Origin: an uncultured Clostridia bacterium
Lineage (GTDB): Bacteria; Bacillota; Clostridia; Oscillospirales; Oscillospiraceae
NCBI GenBank assembly: GCA_947365965.1
Contig: CANAZG010000003.1
Location: 1-64,000 of the forward strand
Direction: 5' to 3'
DNA: 64,000 bases
The notes under the pieces were generated by a model that saw only the letters and a list, made by a program, of their open reading frames with translations, was not told where the DNA came from and searched no databases. Of this stretch, positions 34,018 to 43,702 are shown piece after piece. Position 1 is the stretch's first letter, and every line of letters starts with the position of its first letter. The translations under genes were made by a program, and so were the position numbers.

Positions 34018-35424
34018 TTAGCGGAAAGCGCGCGCATTCTCCCAGATGATCTCCACCTGGGCCTGCGTCAGGTCCCAGCTCCCGTAGATCAGGACGACGC
34101 CCTCCCGGTCAAGCAGGGCGTACCGCCGCCCGTTCTCCGTCCGCCGGGCCTCCAGGGCCCCCTCCGGCGGCTCCGCCGGAAAGGCGTAGTCGGGTCCGTA
34201 GTAGTGGGCGGCGCTGTTCTCCGGCGCAACAGTCAGATCCCAGCACAGCTGCCGCAGCCAGCCCCAGGGGATCCGGCACGCCTCGTACCTCAGATCGGGC
34301 AGATCACTGGACCACTCAGCCGGGCCCTGGGAGCAGACGGTCCGGGTAGCCAGGGGGGAGCGGTCCGTCTTGGCCCGATAGCTGCACTGGTCCTCCTCCG
34401 TCACCTCAAAGCCCAGCGCCTCCAGGGTGATGGGCAGGGGGTCCCGGTACACGTCCACCTCGCAGCTTCCGCCGGAGCTGGTTTGGTTGGTGTGAACATA
34501 GGCCGGCTCTTGGTCCATCCGCAGGAAGCGGACCCTCTGTGTGCCGAGCATCAGGAGGGGCAGGCTGGCGGCGTAGAGCACGCTCAGCGCCACCACGGTA
34601 ATCAGAAAGACGGTCCGGGTGGTCCTCCGCCGACAGGCCAGGTTCTTGAGCAGCCGCAGGACCACCTGTGAGGCGGCCAGCACCAGCAGGACCCCGCCGA
34701 AGGCGTACAGCAGAATCCACCGGGTGCCCGGGACAGCGTAGTCCTCCAGATACCCCAGCAGGGTCAGGGCGCAGAGGGCCATCAGCGCCCAGCCCATCCA
34801 CAGTCGGGCCCGGGTGTGGACCCTGGCGCAGGTCCCGCCCCGTTCCACGGCCCGTCTGGAGCGGAAAAGCCAGATAAAGTAGTCCAGCAGGAAGGCGGCG
34901 CAGTAGACCGTCATCCCCGCCAGCAGCAGGGTCAGGCTCAGGTTGCTGGACCGGCTGATAAATTCCAGGGGATCCCTGCGGAAGCTCTCTGCCCGCAGCC
35001 AGAGGTTCAGACCCGTGGACGCCAGAATCAGCGTAAAGCCCAGCAAAAAGGTCTTGTTCATAGACCGGCGGATGGTCTCCAGCTTGGCCGCCTCATCGGT
35101 CTCAATGGGCGTGGGGTTCGGAACCGTGGCCCGGAAAATCTGGAGGGGGCCGTAGGCGGCGGCCAGCTCCCATCCCCCGGCCCGGCAGTAGTCGGCATAG
35201 GTCTCCTGGTCCGGGGTGGGAGCGGCGTCAAAGATCGAGGCCTCCGGAAAGCAGGCGGCCGCGTATTTGACCGGCCCCGGTTCCCCACGGCGGTAGGTCC
35301 ACAGGGTGCTGCCCGCCTTCTCCAGCAGCCAGCCCCGCTCCGCCATCCACTCCAGATGCCGGGCTATGGCTTCGCTGTCGTTGATCTGATACCAGTTCAG
35401 GGTTCTCTTTCTGTCTCTGCTCAC
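34018..35424 (-). CDS. DUF2812-type membrane protein
   Basis: W..ND.EAI..HLEWMAERGWLLEK N-terminus, multiple TMs, paired with PadR regulator. Confidence 0.8.
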   Translation of the reverse strand: MSRDRKRTLNWYQINDSEAIARHLEWMAERGWLLEKAGSTLWTYRRGEPGPVKYAAACFPEASIFDAAPTPDQETYADYCRAGGWELAAAYGPLQIFRATVPNPTPIETDEAAKLETIRRSMNKTFLLGFTLILASTGLNLWLRAESFRRDPLEFISRSSNLSLTLLLAGMTVYCAAFLLDYFIWLFRSRRAVERGGTCARVHTRARLWMGWALMALCALTLLGYLEDYAVPGTRWILLYAFGGVLLVLAASQVVLRLLKNLACRRRTTRTVFLITVVALSVLYAASLPLLMLGTQRVRFLRMDQEPAYVHTNQTSSGGSCEVDVYRDPLPITLEALGFEVTEEDQCSYRAKTDRSPLATRTVCSQGPAEWSSDLPDLRYEACRIPWGWLRQLCWDLTVAPENSAAHYYGPDYAFPAEPPEGALEARRTENGRRYALLDREGVVLIYGSWDLTQAQVEIIWENARAFR

Positions 35425-35741
35425 GCATACTCCCCCTCTCCGAACAGCTCATAGTCCTCGGTCTGCCGCCGCAGCCGCCGGACCTCCTCCGCCAGCCGCT
35501 GCCGGCCTGCGACAGTGATCTGGTAGGAGCGGCGGCGGCCCTCCACTCGGGTCTCACAGATGAACCCCTCCCGCTGGAAGCTCTCCAGCAGGCTGTACAG
35601 GGTCCCCGGTCCGATGACCACCCGGCCGCCGGTCATCTCCGACACCCGGGCCATCACGTCCACCCCGCAGCACTCCCGCTGAAGGCACAGCAGGATGTAA
35701 AACATCTGCTCCGTCAATGTCTGGAACTTCTCCCGCGCCAT
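35421..35741 (-). CDS. PadR-family transcriptional regulator
   Basis: LTEQMFYILLCLQRECCGVDVMARVSEMTGGRVVIGPGTLYSLLESFQREGFI. Confidence 0.92.
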   Translation of the reverse strand: MAREKFQTLTEQMFYILLCLQRECCGVDVMARVSEMTGGRVVIGPGTLYSLLESFQREGFICETRVEGRRRSYQITVAGRQRLAEEVRRLRRQTEDYELFGEGEYA

Positions 35742-35900
35742 GGGTACTGCCTCCCTTCCAATAGATTCCGCAGTCATTAGAACTTTTAGAGGCGCTGGCT
35801 ATGAAGATATAGCGATATTCGATATTGCTGAGATCAGTATAACATCGAATATCGTTATTGTCAAGGGGCGGCGGCCTCAAGCCGCCGCCCCTTTCTCGCC

Positions 35901-37154
35901 CTACCCACGGTCCAGGACCTTTCTTCCCTCGCTGTAGACCGCCCGAATGTGCCGCTTCTCCATGAGGTACACCGCCCGCTCAAACCGCTCCTCCAGCCGC
36001 AGCTCCCGGACGGGCCGGGGCATCTCCCCATCGTCCACCACAATGGCGTGGAGGGGCTGGCCGGTGGCGAACCCTCCGCCGCCAAAGTAGGCGTGTCCCG
36101 CCGTGGAGCCCAGGTAGTAGGCCTCCGGCACGGTGAGAAAGGCCTCCCCGGTCTCCATCTGCCGGACCTTGGAGGCCCGGATGGAGGCGGCAATCACCCG
36201 GTTCATGGCCAGCTGGTCCCCGCCGGCGATGTCGCTGCCCAGGGCCACCCGCACCCCGCGCTCCAGAAGCCGGCGCACCGGGGCCGTGCCGCTGCACAGG
36301 TTCACATTGGACGCGGCGCAGTGGACCGCCCACACGCCGCTCTCTGCCATGGCCTCCTGCTCTGCCTCCCCGCTGTGGACGCAGTGGGCCATCAGCGTGC
36401 CCTCCTTCCACAGCCCGAACTTGCGGTACCCCTCCCAGTAGTGGGCACAGTCCGGGTGGAGCCGGGCCACCAGTGCGATCTCTCCCTGGTTTTCGGAGAG
36501 ATGGCTCTGCACCGGCAGACCCCGCTCCCGGGCCAGCTCCCCCAGCGCCTCCAGCAGTCCGTCTGTGCAGGAGGGGATGAAGCGGGGGGTCAGGATGGGC
36601 CTTATGTGGGCGAACCGGCAGGCCTCCAGCCAGCGCAGGGTCTCCCGGAGGGACTCCTCCGTCCCCTCCTGGGCGGGGCCGCCGCTGCGGTCCATGTTCA
36701 CCTTGCCCACCGCGCCGCACACGCCCGCCCGCTCCAGCTCCTCCATGAGGATCAGGGTGGCGTCGGTGTGGCGGGAGGAGAACATGGCCACCCGGGTGGT
36801 GCCGGAGGAGATCAGGTCCTCCGCCAGCTGGCGGTAGACCAGACGGGCGTATTCGTTGTCCGCGAAGTGGGCCTCTACGGGGAAGGTATAGGCGTCCAGC
36901 CAGTCCAGCAGGGGCAGGTCCATGCCCATGCCCAGCATGGGGTACTGGGGGGCGTGGAGGTGCATGTCCGCGAAGGAGGGCATGATGAGCCCCTGGCCGT
37001 AGTCGGTCACCGGGCAGGCGGCGTACCGCTCCGGCAGAACGGGATAGATCCCCTGGATCCTCCCGTCCTCCAGAACCATGCAGCCCCCCGGCACGGTCTC
37101 CAGCGCGCCGAAGGCGGGGGCGTGGAGGATGTTTCCCTTTAGAATGGTGGTCAT
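35901..37154 (-). CDS. guaD: Guanine deaminase / amidohydrolase
   Basis: LIMPSFADMHLHAPQYPMLGMGMDLPLLDWL, QSHLSENQGEI, AHCVHSGEAE, LGSDIAGG. Confidence 0.85.
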   Translation of the reverse strand: MTTILKGNILHAPAFGALETVPGGCMVLEDGRIQGIYPVLPERYAACPVTDYGQGLIMPSFADMHLHAPQYPMLGMGMDLPLLDWLDAYTFPVEAHFADNEYARLVYRQLAEDLISSGTTRVAMFSSRHTDATLILMEELERAGVCGAVGKVNMDRSGGPAQEGTEESLRETLRWLEACRFAHIRPILTPRFIPSCTDGLLEALGELARERGLPVQSHLSENQGEIALVARLHPDCAHYWEGYRKFGLWKEGTLMAHCVHSGEAEQEAMAESGVWAVHCAASNVNLCSGTAPVRRLLERGVRVALGSDIAGGDQLAMNRVIAASIRASKVRQMETGEAFLTVPEAYYLGSTAGHAYFGGGGFATGQPLHAIVVDDGEMPRPVRELRLEERFERAVYLMEKRHIRAVYSEGRKVLDRG

Positions 37155-37402
37155 GGCGGCTTCTCCTTTCCAGCGCGTATCGCGGAGCAGCAAAAAAGGG
37201 CGCTCCCGGCCGCGGCCCCTCCGGGCCGGACCAGGAACACCCATAGCAGGGCCGAAGGGCGGCCCCGTAGAAACTTTCGCGCCATCTCCGCGAAATTATA
37301 TGAGCGGATATCAGTTGCTATACACAGTATACCAGAATCCGCCGCCCGGCGCAAGGGAAAATATAGCGCGATCTGCGCACACCCCCCGGCTTCCACACGC
37401 CA

Positions 37403-37431
37403 TTGACTTCCCCGCCGCCCGATGGTAGAAT
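37403..37431 (+). promoter_or_regulatory. Predicted sigma-A promoter for capA-like gene
   Basis: TTGACT-17 nt-TAGAAT. Confidence 0.6.
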
Positions 37432-37467
37432 AGACGGGAACAAACCGGAGAGGAGAACCCTCATACG

Positions 37468-38493
37468 ATGAAAATCAAGCCCCTGCTGCTGGCGGCGCTT
37501 CTGTGCGCCGCCCTCTGTGTTCCTGCCGGAGCCGCGTCCCCCGGCCAGCCCCCCGACGCCGGGGAGCCGGCGGCGGAGAGTGCCGCCTTCACCATTGACC
37601 TGTCCATTGTCGGCGACTGCCTGCTGGCCACCTACAAGGGGCAGCGGTACGCCGGCTCCTTCAGCGAATACGCCGCCAGCCAGCCCTCCTCCTACTTCTT
37701 TGAGAAGGTCCAGCACATCTTCAGCGCCGACGACTTCACCCTGGTCAATCTGGAGAACGTCCTCACGGACCGGCCCCTGGCGGAGAAGGACAAGGGCGAG
37801 GGCGCCGCCTACTGGTTCAAGGCCCCGGCCGCCAACGCGGAGATCCTTTCGGAAAACAGCGTGGAGGCGGTGTCCCTGGCCAATAACCACACCGGGGACT
37901 ACGGCCCCGGGGGCTTCGCGGACACCGCCGCCGCCCTGGAGGCCGCCGCCCTGCCCTACGGCGCCAACGACAGAACTGTCTATCTGGAGAAAAATGGCTT
38001 TACCATTGCCGTCATCTGCCACGGCCTCTGGAACGAGGGGCAGGCCTCCCAGATTGTCCGCCGCATTGAGGAGGCCTCCGCCCTGTCCGACTACCAGATG
38101 GTCCTCTACCACGGGGGCACGGAGGGGGTCCACCAGCCGGAGCCCTGGCGTGTGCGGGCCAGCCGCCGTCTGGCGGACGCGGGGGCGGAGCTGGTTCTGG
38201 GCTGCCACCCCCATGTGCTCCAGCCGGAGGAGGTGTACAACGGCGTGCCCATCGTCTACTCCCTGGGCAACTTCTGCTACGGCGGGAACCGCAGCCCGGA
38301 GAACCGGACCATCATCTACAAGGTGCTATTGTCTGTTGAGGACGGGGTCCTCACCGGACAGACCACCCAAATTATCCCCTGCTACGTCTACACCGGCTCC
38401 ACCAACAACTGGCAGCCCGCCCCGATCACCGATGAGGCGGAGCGGCAGCAGGTGCTGGACTTCATGCGCGGGGCGGCGGAGCTGCCCTTCTGA
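37468..38493 (+). CDS. CapA family protein (PgsA-like metallophosphatase fold)
   Basis: Signal peptide; LSIVGDCLLA, LVNLENVLTDR, VSLANNHTGDYG, LGCHPHVLQPEEVYNGVPIVYSLGNF. Confidence 0.92.
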   Translation: MKIKPLLLAALLCAALCVPAGAASPGQPPDAGEPAAESAAFTIDLSIVGDCLLATYKGQRYAGSFSEYAASQPSSYFFEKVQHIFSADDFTLVNLENVLTDRPLAEKDKGEGAAYWFKAPAANAEILSENSVEAVSLANNHTGDYGPGGFADTAAALEAAALPYGANDRTVYLEKNGFTIAVICHGLWNEGQASQIVRRIEEASALSDYQMVLYHGGTEGVHQPEPWRVRASRRLADAGAELVLGCHPHVLQPEEVYNGVPIVYSLGNFCYGGNRSPENRTIIYKVLLSVEDGVLTGQTTQIIPCYVYTGSTNNWQPAPITDEAERQQVLDFMRGAAELPF

Positions 38494-38527
38494 GGGCCGG
38501 GATATGCGCAAAAGAAAGGAGCAAATC

Positions 38528-40108
38528 ATGAGCGAGAACAAGCGGCCCCATCTGGACGAGGAGACGGTGCTGCTGCTGAACAAGGGCAGGCGGGGCCTGC
38601 TGCGGCTGATCTTTGGCCGCACGGCGGTGATTATTCTGCTGCTGGCGGTGCAGGCGGCGCTGCTGTTCGTGGGGTTTTTCCGGCTGGGCAAGTACGTGGT
38701 CTACGGCTCGTCCATGCTGGCGGCCCTGGTGGTGATCCTGGCGGTGGTGAACCGGCGGGGGAACCCGGCGGCCAAGATCACCTGGATCCTGCTCATCATG
38801 CTGGCGCCGGTGTTCGCCATCCCCTTCTACTTCTACGTGGACATGGACCTGGGCCACCACCTGGTCCGGCGCAGGCTGGAGCAGGTCCAGGCGCGCACCG
38901 CCCGGTACGCGCCGCCCCAGCTGGACGCCCTGTCCAGCCTCTGGGAGCGCAGTCCGGGTCTGGCCCGCATAGCCCGGTACGTGGAGCACACCAGCCGCCA
39001 GTCCTTCTACCAGCGCTCCGGGGTCAGGTACCTGCCCACCGGGGAGGCGGTTTTTGAGGAGATGCTCCGCCAGCTGGAGCAGGCGGAGAAGTTCATCTTC
39101 CTGGAGTTCTTCATCGTGGAGGAGGGCTACATGTGGGGCCGCATCCTCCGGGTGCTGGAGCGGAAGGTCCAGGAGGGGGTGGAAGTGCGGATGCTCTACG
39201 ACGGCACCTGCGCCGTGGGCAAGCTGCCCTACCGCTACCCCCGGGAGCTGGAGGCCCTGGGCATCCGGTGCCGGATGTTCGCCCCCCTGCACCCCCTGGT
39301 CTCCACCCACTACAACAACCGGGACCACCGGAAGATCCTGGTGGTGGACGGCCGGACGGCCTTCACCGGCGGGGTGAATCTGGCGGACGAGTACATCAAC
39401 CGCAAGGTCCTCCACGGCCACTGGAAGGACACCGCCGTGCGGGTGACCGGGGAGGCGGTGCGGGGCTTCACCCTCATGTTCTTACAGATGTGGGCCGTGG
39501 AGGAGCCGGCGGAGGAGGACTTCTCCCCCTACCTGGACGCATCCGCGCCGGTGGAGGGGGGCGGCTGGGTGATGCCCTACGGCGACAGCCCCTTTGACCG
39601 GGAGAACGTGGGGGAGATGGTGTACATGGACATCCTCAACCGGGCGGTGAAGTACGTCCACATCACCACGCCCTACCTGATTATTGACCAGGAGATGATT
39701 ACCGCCCTCACCTTCGCGGCCAAGCGGGGAGTGGACGTGAAGCTGATCGTCCCCTCCCGTCCGGACAAGCAGGCGGTGTTCGCGGTGACCAAGTCCTACT
39801 ACCAGGAGCTCATCGAGGGGGGCGTGGGGATCTACGAGTACACCCCGGGCTTCATCCACGCCAAGATGTTCGTCAGCGACGACGACACCGCCGTGGTGGG
39901 CAGCATCAACCTGGACTATCGGAGCCTGTACCTCCACTTCGAGTGCGCGGCCATGATGTACGGCGTGGACGCGGTGGGGGACATTGAGCGGGACTTCCAG
40001 GCCACCCTGGCCCAGTGCCGGCGGATGACTGTGGAGGACTGCCGGCGGGACAAGCTGGGCCGCCGGATTCTGGGCTGGATCCTCCGGCCCCTGGCGCCTT
40101 TGATGTAG
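38528..40108 (+). CDS. cls: Cardiolipin synthase (PLD superfamily)
   Basis: Two HKD motifs: HYNNRDHRKILVVDG and HAKMFVSDDDTAVVGSINLDYRS; N-terminal TMs. Confidence 0.95.
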   Translation: MSENKRPHLDEETVLLLNKGRRGLLRLIFGRTAVIILLLAVQAALLFVGFFRLGKYVVYGSSMLAALVVILAVVNRRGNPAAKITWILLIMLAPVFAIPFYFYVDMDLGHHLVRRRLEQVQARTARYAPPQLDALSSLWERSPGLARIARYVEHTSRQSFYQRSGVRYLPTGEAVFEEMLRQLEQAEKFIFLEFFIVEEGYMWGRILRVLERKVQEGVEVRMLYDGTCAVGKLPYRYPRELEALGIRCRMFAPLHPLVSTHYNNRDHRKILVVDGRTAFTGGVNLADEYINRKVLHGHWKDTAVRVTGEAVRGFTLMFLQMWAVEEPAEEDFSPYLDASAPVEGGGWVMPYGDSPFDRENVGEMVYMDILNRAVKYVHITTPYLIIDQEMITALTFAAKRGVDVKLIVPSRPDKQAVFAVTKSYYQELIEGGVGIYEYTPGFIHAKMFVSDDDTAVVGSINLDYRSLYLHFECAAMMYGVDAVGDIERDFQATLAQCRRMTVEDCRRDKLGRRILGWILRPLAPLM

Positions 40109-40181
40109 GGCATGTTTGAAAATTGTCAACAAGCCCTGGGCGCGGCCCCTGGAAACCTGGAAACAAGAAAAGGAGCGGCTT

Positions 40182-41180
40182 ATGAACAGAATGTTTGATC
40201 TCCACTGCGACACCCTCACCCGGGACGCCTACCCTGCCCGGGGCAGAACGCCGGACCGGGGGACCCTGGACGATCCGGTCTTCCACCTGGCCCTGAGCAA
40301 GATGCCGGCGGGGACCGCCTGGGCCCAGTGCTTTGCCATCTTTGTGCCGGACAGCCTCCGGGGCCAGGACGCGGTGGACTTCTTTGACCGCCGCGCGGCC
40401 GGCTTTTGGGAGCAGATGGAGCGGAACCGGGACCGGGTCCTGGCCTGCCGGACCGGGGCGGACCTGTCCGGGGCCCTGGAGGCGGGAAAGTTCGCCGCCA
40501 TCCTCACCGTGGAGGGGGGCGCTGTGCTGGCGGGCCGGCTGGAGCGGGTCCAGGCCATCCACGACGCCGGCGTGCGGATGCTCACCCTCACCTGGAACGG
40601 GCCCAACGAGCTGGGCTCCGGCCACGACACCCCCGGCGGCCTCACCGCCTTTGGCCGGGAGGCGGTGGCGGAGATGGAGCGGCTGGGGGTGGTGGCGGAC
40701 GTATCCCACCTCAACGACAGGGGGTTTGAGGACCTGCTGACTGTGGCGAAAAAGCCCTTCGCGGCCTCCCACTCCAACGCCCGGTCCGTGTGCGGCCACC
40801 GGCGGAACCTGCCTGACGAGTTCATCCGGGAGATGGTCCGCCGGGACTGCCTCATCGGCCTCAACTACAGCCGGAGCTTCCTCTCCGATGAGGGGCGGGG
40901 CAGCCTGGAGGACCTGTACCGCCACGTGTGCCGGTTCCTGGAGCTGGGGGCGGAGCGGTGTCTGGCCCTGGGCTCGGACTACGACGGCACGGACATCCAC
41001 CCGGATCTGGACAGCGTGGAGAAGAGCCTGACCATCCGGGACTTCCTGACGGACCGGGGAATCCCCGCCGCCGTGGCGGACGGCATTATGTTTGACAACG
41101 CCTTCCGGTTCTTCCGGGAGCGGCTGGGGCAGCCGGAAACCGGCCTGAACAGGCTTGTCGTGGAAAATTCATCAAAATAA
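40182..41180 (+). CDS. M19 membrane dipeptidase family protein
   Basis: MFDLHCDTLTRD, LTWNGPNELGSG, VVADVSHLNDRGFEDLL, ALGSDYDGTD. Confidence 0.94.
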   Translation: MNRMFDLHCDTLTRDAYPARGRTPDRGTLDDPVFHLALSKMPAGTAWAQCFAIFVPDSLRGQDAVDFFDRRAAGFWEQMERNRDRVLACRTGADLSGALEAGKFAAILTVEGGAVLAGRLERVQAIHDAGVRMLTLTWNGPNELGSGHDTPGGLTAFGREAVAEMERLGVVADVSHLNDRGFEDLLTVAKKPFAASHSNARSVCGHRRNLPDEFIREMVRRDCLIGLNYSRSFLSDEGRGSLEDLYRHVCRFLELGAERCLALGSDYDGTDIHPDLDSVEKSLTIRDFLTDRGIPAAVADGIMFDNAFRFFRERLGQPETGLNRLVVENSSK

Positions 41181-41267
41181 GGTTGCAATCTGCCCTGCGC
41201 TGTGGTATAACAGCGCAGGGCCTTTTCAGGCCCCTTTCGTAAAATAACCCAATTTCAGGAGGACCCA

Positions 41268-42080
41268 ATGGATATCCAATCATCCCTCCCCTCCCCCGGC
41301 CCGGAGCAGCATCTGGCCCGGCTGGAGGCGGAGGAGCAGGCCAACGAGCGCCTGTACAAGGTGCTGGACATCGGTCAGGCCATGCTGCAAAGCGGGGCGG
41401 AGGTGAGCCGGGTGGAGGACAGCCTCCGGCGGATCTGCCTCGCCTACGGCGCGGAGCGGGCCGACGTGTTCACCATCACCTCCAACATCATGGTCACCAT
41501 GTACTCCCGCCAGTATGGAGCCCTGACCCAGATCCGGCGGGTGGCCGGGCAGCAGTACGACCTGCACCGGCTGGAGCTGCTCAACCTGCTGTGCCGGCGC
41601 ATCTGCGCGGAGGGCCTGACCCTGGAGGAGACGGAGCGGGCCCTGGACGCCATCCGGGACGAGCCCCAGTACAGCTTCCCCGTGCAGCTTCTCACCTTTG
41701 CCCTGATCTCCGCCTCCTTCTCCCTCTTCTTCGGCGGCAGCGCCCTGGACGCGCTGGCCTCCGGAGCCATCGGCGCGGTGCTGAAGGTGATGGACCAGGC
41801 CATCCGGCGCACGGAGGCCAACGCCTTCCTCTCCGCCCTGCTGTGCTCCTGCCTGGGCGGCCTGCTGGCTGCCCTGTCGGTGCGCATCGGCCTGGGGGAG
41901 AACGTGGACACGATCAGCATCGGCAACATCATGCTTCTCATCCCCGGCATCGCCCTGACCAACTCCCTGCGGGACATGTTCAGCGGCAACACCATCTCCG
42001 GCCTCATGCGCTTCATCGAGGCGGTGCTGCTGGCGCTGGTGATCGCCTGCGGCTTCGCCCTGGTGGCGGGGCTTCTGTAG
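41268..42080 (+). CDS. Threonine/serine exporter ThrE-type, large subunit
   Basis: MLQSGAEVSRVEDSLRRICLAYGAERADVFTITS; TM bundle. Confidence 0.9.
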   Translation: MDIQSSLPSPGPEQHLARLEAEEQANERLYKVLDIGQAMLQSGAEVSRVEDSLRRICLAYGAERADVFTITSNIMVTMYSRQYGALTQIRRVAGQQYDLHRLELLNLLCRRICAEGLTLEETERALDAIRDEPQYSFPVQLLTFALISASFSLFFGGSALDALASGAIGAVLKVMDQAIRRTEANAFLSALLCSCLGGLLAALSVRIGLGENVDTISIGNIMLLIPGIALTNSLRDMFSGNTISGLMRFIEAVLLALVIACGFALVAGLL

Positions 42081-42093
42081 GGAGGGCGGAGCG

Positions 42094-42546
42094 ATGGAAT
42101 TGTATAAGGAGTACATTCCCCAGCTGGTCACCGCTTTCACCGGCTCCCTGGGCTTTGCCATGCTCTTCCATGTGCGCCGGCAGAAGCTGCTGCTGGCCAG
42201 CCTGGGGGGACTGCTGGCCTGGAGCGTGTACCTGCTGATGGGCCGTTTCTCGGACCAGGACGTGGTGCGCTACTTCGTGGCCAGCGTGGTGCTGACGGTG
42301 TACGCGGAGCTGATGGCCCGGCGGGTGAAGTGTCCGGCCACCCTCTTTCTGGTCACGGCCGCCGTGCCCCTCATCCCTGGCGGCTCCCTCTATCACACCA
42401 TGGAGTATTTCATGGAGAGCGAGCTGGAGGCCTTCTCCCGCCAGGGGCTGAACACCGTGCTGCTGGCGGTGGCCATCGCCGTGGGGATGCTCTTCCCCAC
42501 CTCTATCTTCCAGCTGCTGCGCCGCAGCGGAAGAATGGGGCGGTAG
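42094..42546 (+). CDS. Threonine/serine exporter ThrE-type, small subunit
   Basis: CPATLFLVTAAVPLIPGGSLYHTMEYFM. Confidence 0.9.
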   Translation: MELYKEYIPQLVTAFTGSLGFAMLFHVRRQKLLLASLGGLLAWSVYLLMGRFSDQDVVRYFVASVVLTVYAELMARRVKCPATLFLVTAAVPLIPGGSLYHTMEYFMESELEAFSRQGLNTVLLAVAIAVGMLFPTSIFQLLRRSGRMGR

Positions 42547-42761
42547 GAGCGGCCCCAGAGCAAGCGGCTCTGACTTCTCAGGTCAGGGCCGCGCCATTTT
42601 GTCAGGGATTGGGGAAGAAAATTTTTTCCCCATCACTGGTTTCAGGGATAAAAACCTTGCAAGTGAGGAAAAAGTATGTTAGATTATGAATGGTATATCT
42701 ATAGGGACCTCTCCCCTATTCATAGTTTGACCACAAAAGAAATAAAAAGGAGCTCTTTGTT

Positions 42762-43040
42762 ATGAACAAGTCTGAACTGATCAATGCTGTGGCGGAGAAG
42801 GCCGCGCTGTCCAAAAAAGATTCCGAGGCCGCCGTTGCCGCCGCCCTGGACGCCATTGCCGCCGCCCTGGCTGAGGGGGACGAGGTCCGTCTGGTGGGCT
42901 TCGGCACCTTTGAGGTGAAGCACCGGAAGGCCCGCATGGGCCGCAACCCCAAGGACCCGGAGAAGAAGATCGAAATTCCCGCCTCCAGGGTTCCCGCCTT
43001 CAAGCCCGGCAAAGCTCTCAAGGACGCCGTGGCCAAGTGA
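42762..43040 (+). CDS. HU family DNA-binding protein
   Basis: [80 protein letters not shown]. Confidence 0.96.
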   Translation: MNKSELINAVAEKAALSKKDSEAAVAAALDAIAAALAEGDEVRLVGFGTFEVKHRKARMGRNPKDPEKKIEIPASRVPAFKPGKALKDAVAK

Positions 43041-43094
43041 TTTCCAGGGGCACGGCGCGCGCGCCGCGCCCCTTGTCTTTGGAAAGGAGCATCC

Positions 43095-43352
43095 ATGCGT
43101 CTGGACAAATATCTGAAGGTCTCCCGGCTCATCAAGCGCCGGACGGTGGCCAACGAGGCCTGCGACAAGGAGCGGGTCAGCGTCAACGGCAGAATCGCCC
43201 GGGCCTCCTACGAGGTGAAAGAGGGGGACGTGATCGCCATCCGCTTCGGGGAGCGGACCCTCACCGTGGAGGTGGCCTCGGTCCAGGAGAACGCCGGCAA
43301 GGCGGAGGCCGCGGCCATGTACCGGGAGATTTCCCCGGGCCTGGACAATTGA
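43095..43352 (+). CDS. rqcP: RNA-binding S4 domain protein (RqcP/YabO-like)
   Basis: MRLDKYLKVSRLIKRRTVANEACDKERVSVNGRIARASYEVKEGD; synteny with YabP/YabQ/DivIC. Confidence 0.92.
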   Translation: MRLDKYLKVSRLIKRRTVANEACDKERVSVNGRIARASYEVKEGDVIAIRFGERTLTVEVASVQENAGKAEAAAMYREISPGLDN

Positions 43353-43415
43353 GACATAATGTGGACAGACCTCCCATATACATGGAGTGAATCGATGGAT
43401 ATGGGAGGTCTTTTC

Positions 43416-43700
43416 ATGCCTTATGAGGAGATAAGCGTCATGCAGCACCGCCTGGAGCTGGACGGCCGGGAGCGGCTGCTGGTCACCGGCGTGGAGGAGG
43501 TGGAGCGCTTCGACGAGGAGGAGATCGTCATGAACACCACCGCCGGGGTCCTGGTGGTGGGCGGGAACCAGCTGCACATCGGGAAGCTGAACCTGGACGG
43601 CGGGGAGCTCCACGTGGACGGGGCCATCCACACCCTGCTCTACGAGGACAAGGGCCCCGCCGGCGGCCAGGGGGGCCTCCTGCGGCGGCTGTTCGGCTGA
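43416..43700 (+). CDS. yabP: Sporulation protein YabP
   Basis: HRLELDGRERLLVTGVEEVERFDEEEIVMNTTAGVLVVGGNQLHIGKLNLDGGELHVDG. Confidence 0.92.
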   Translation: MPYEEISVMQHRLELDGRERLLVTGVEEVERFDEEEIVMNTTAGVLVVGGNQLHIGKLNLDGGELHVDGAIHTLLYEDKGPAGGQGGLLRRLFG

Positions 43701-43702
43701 GC

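Noticed and set aside
37517-40108. 863-aa ORF as a single protein
   Set aside because: Cardiolipin synthase starts near 38528; the first ~330 residues overlap CapA out of frame.
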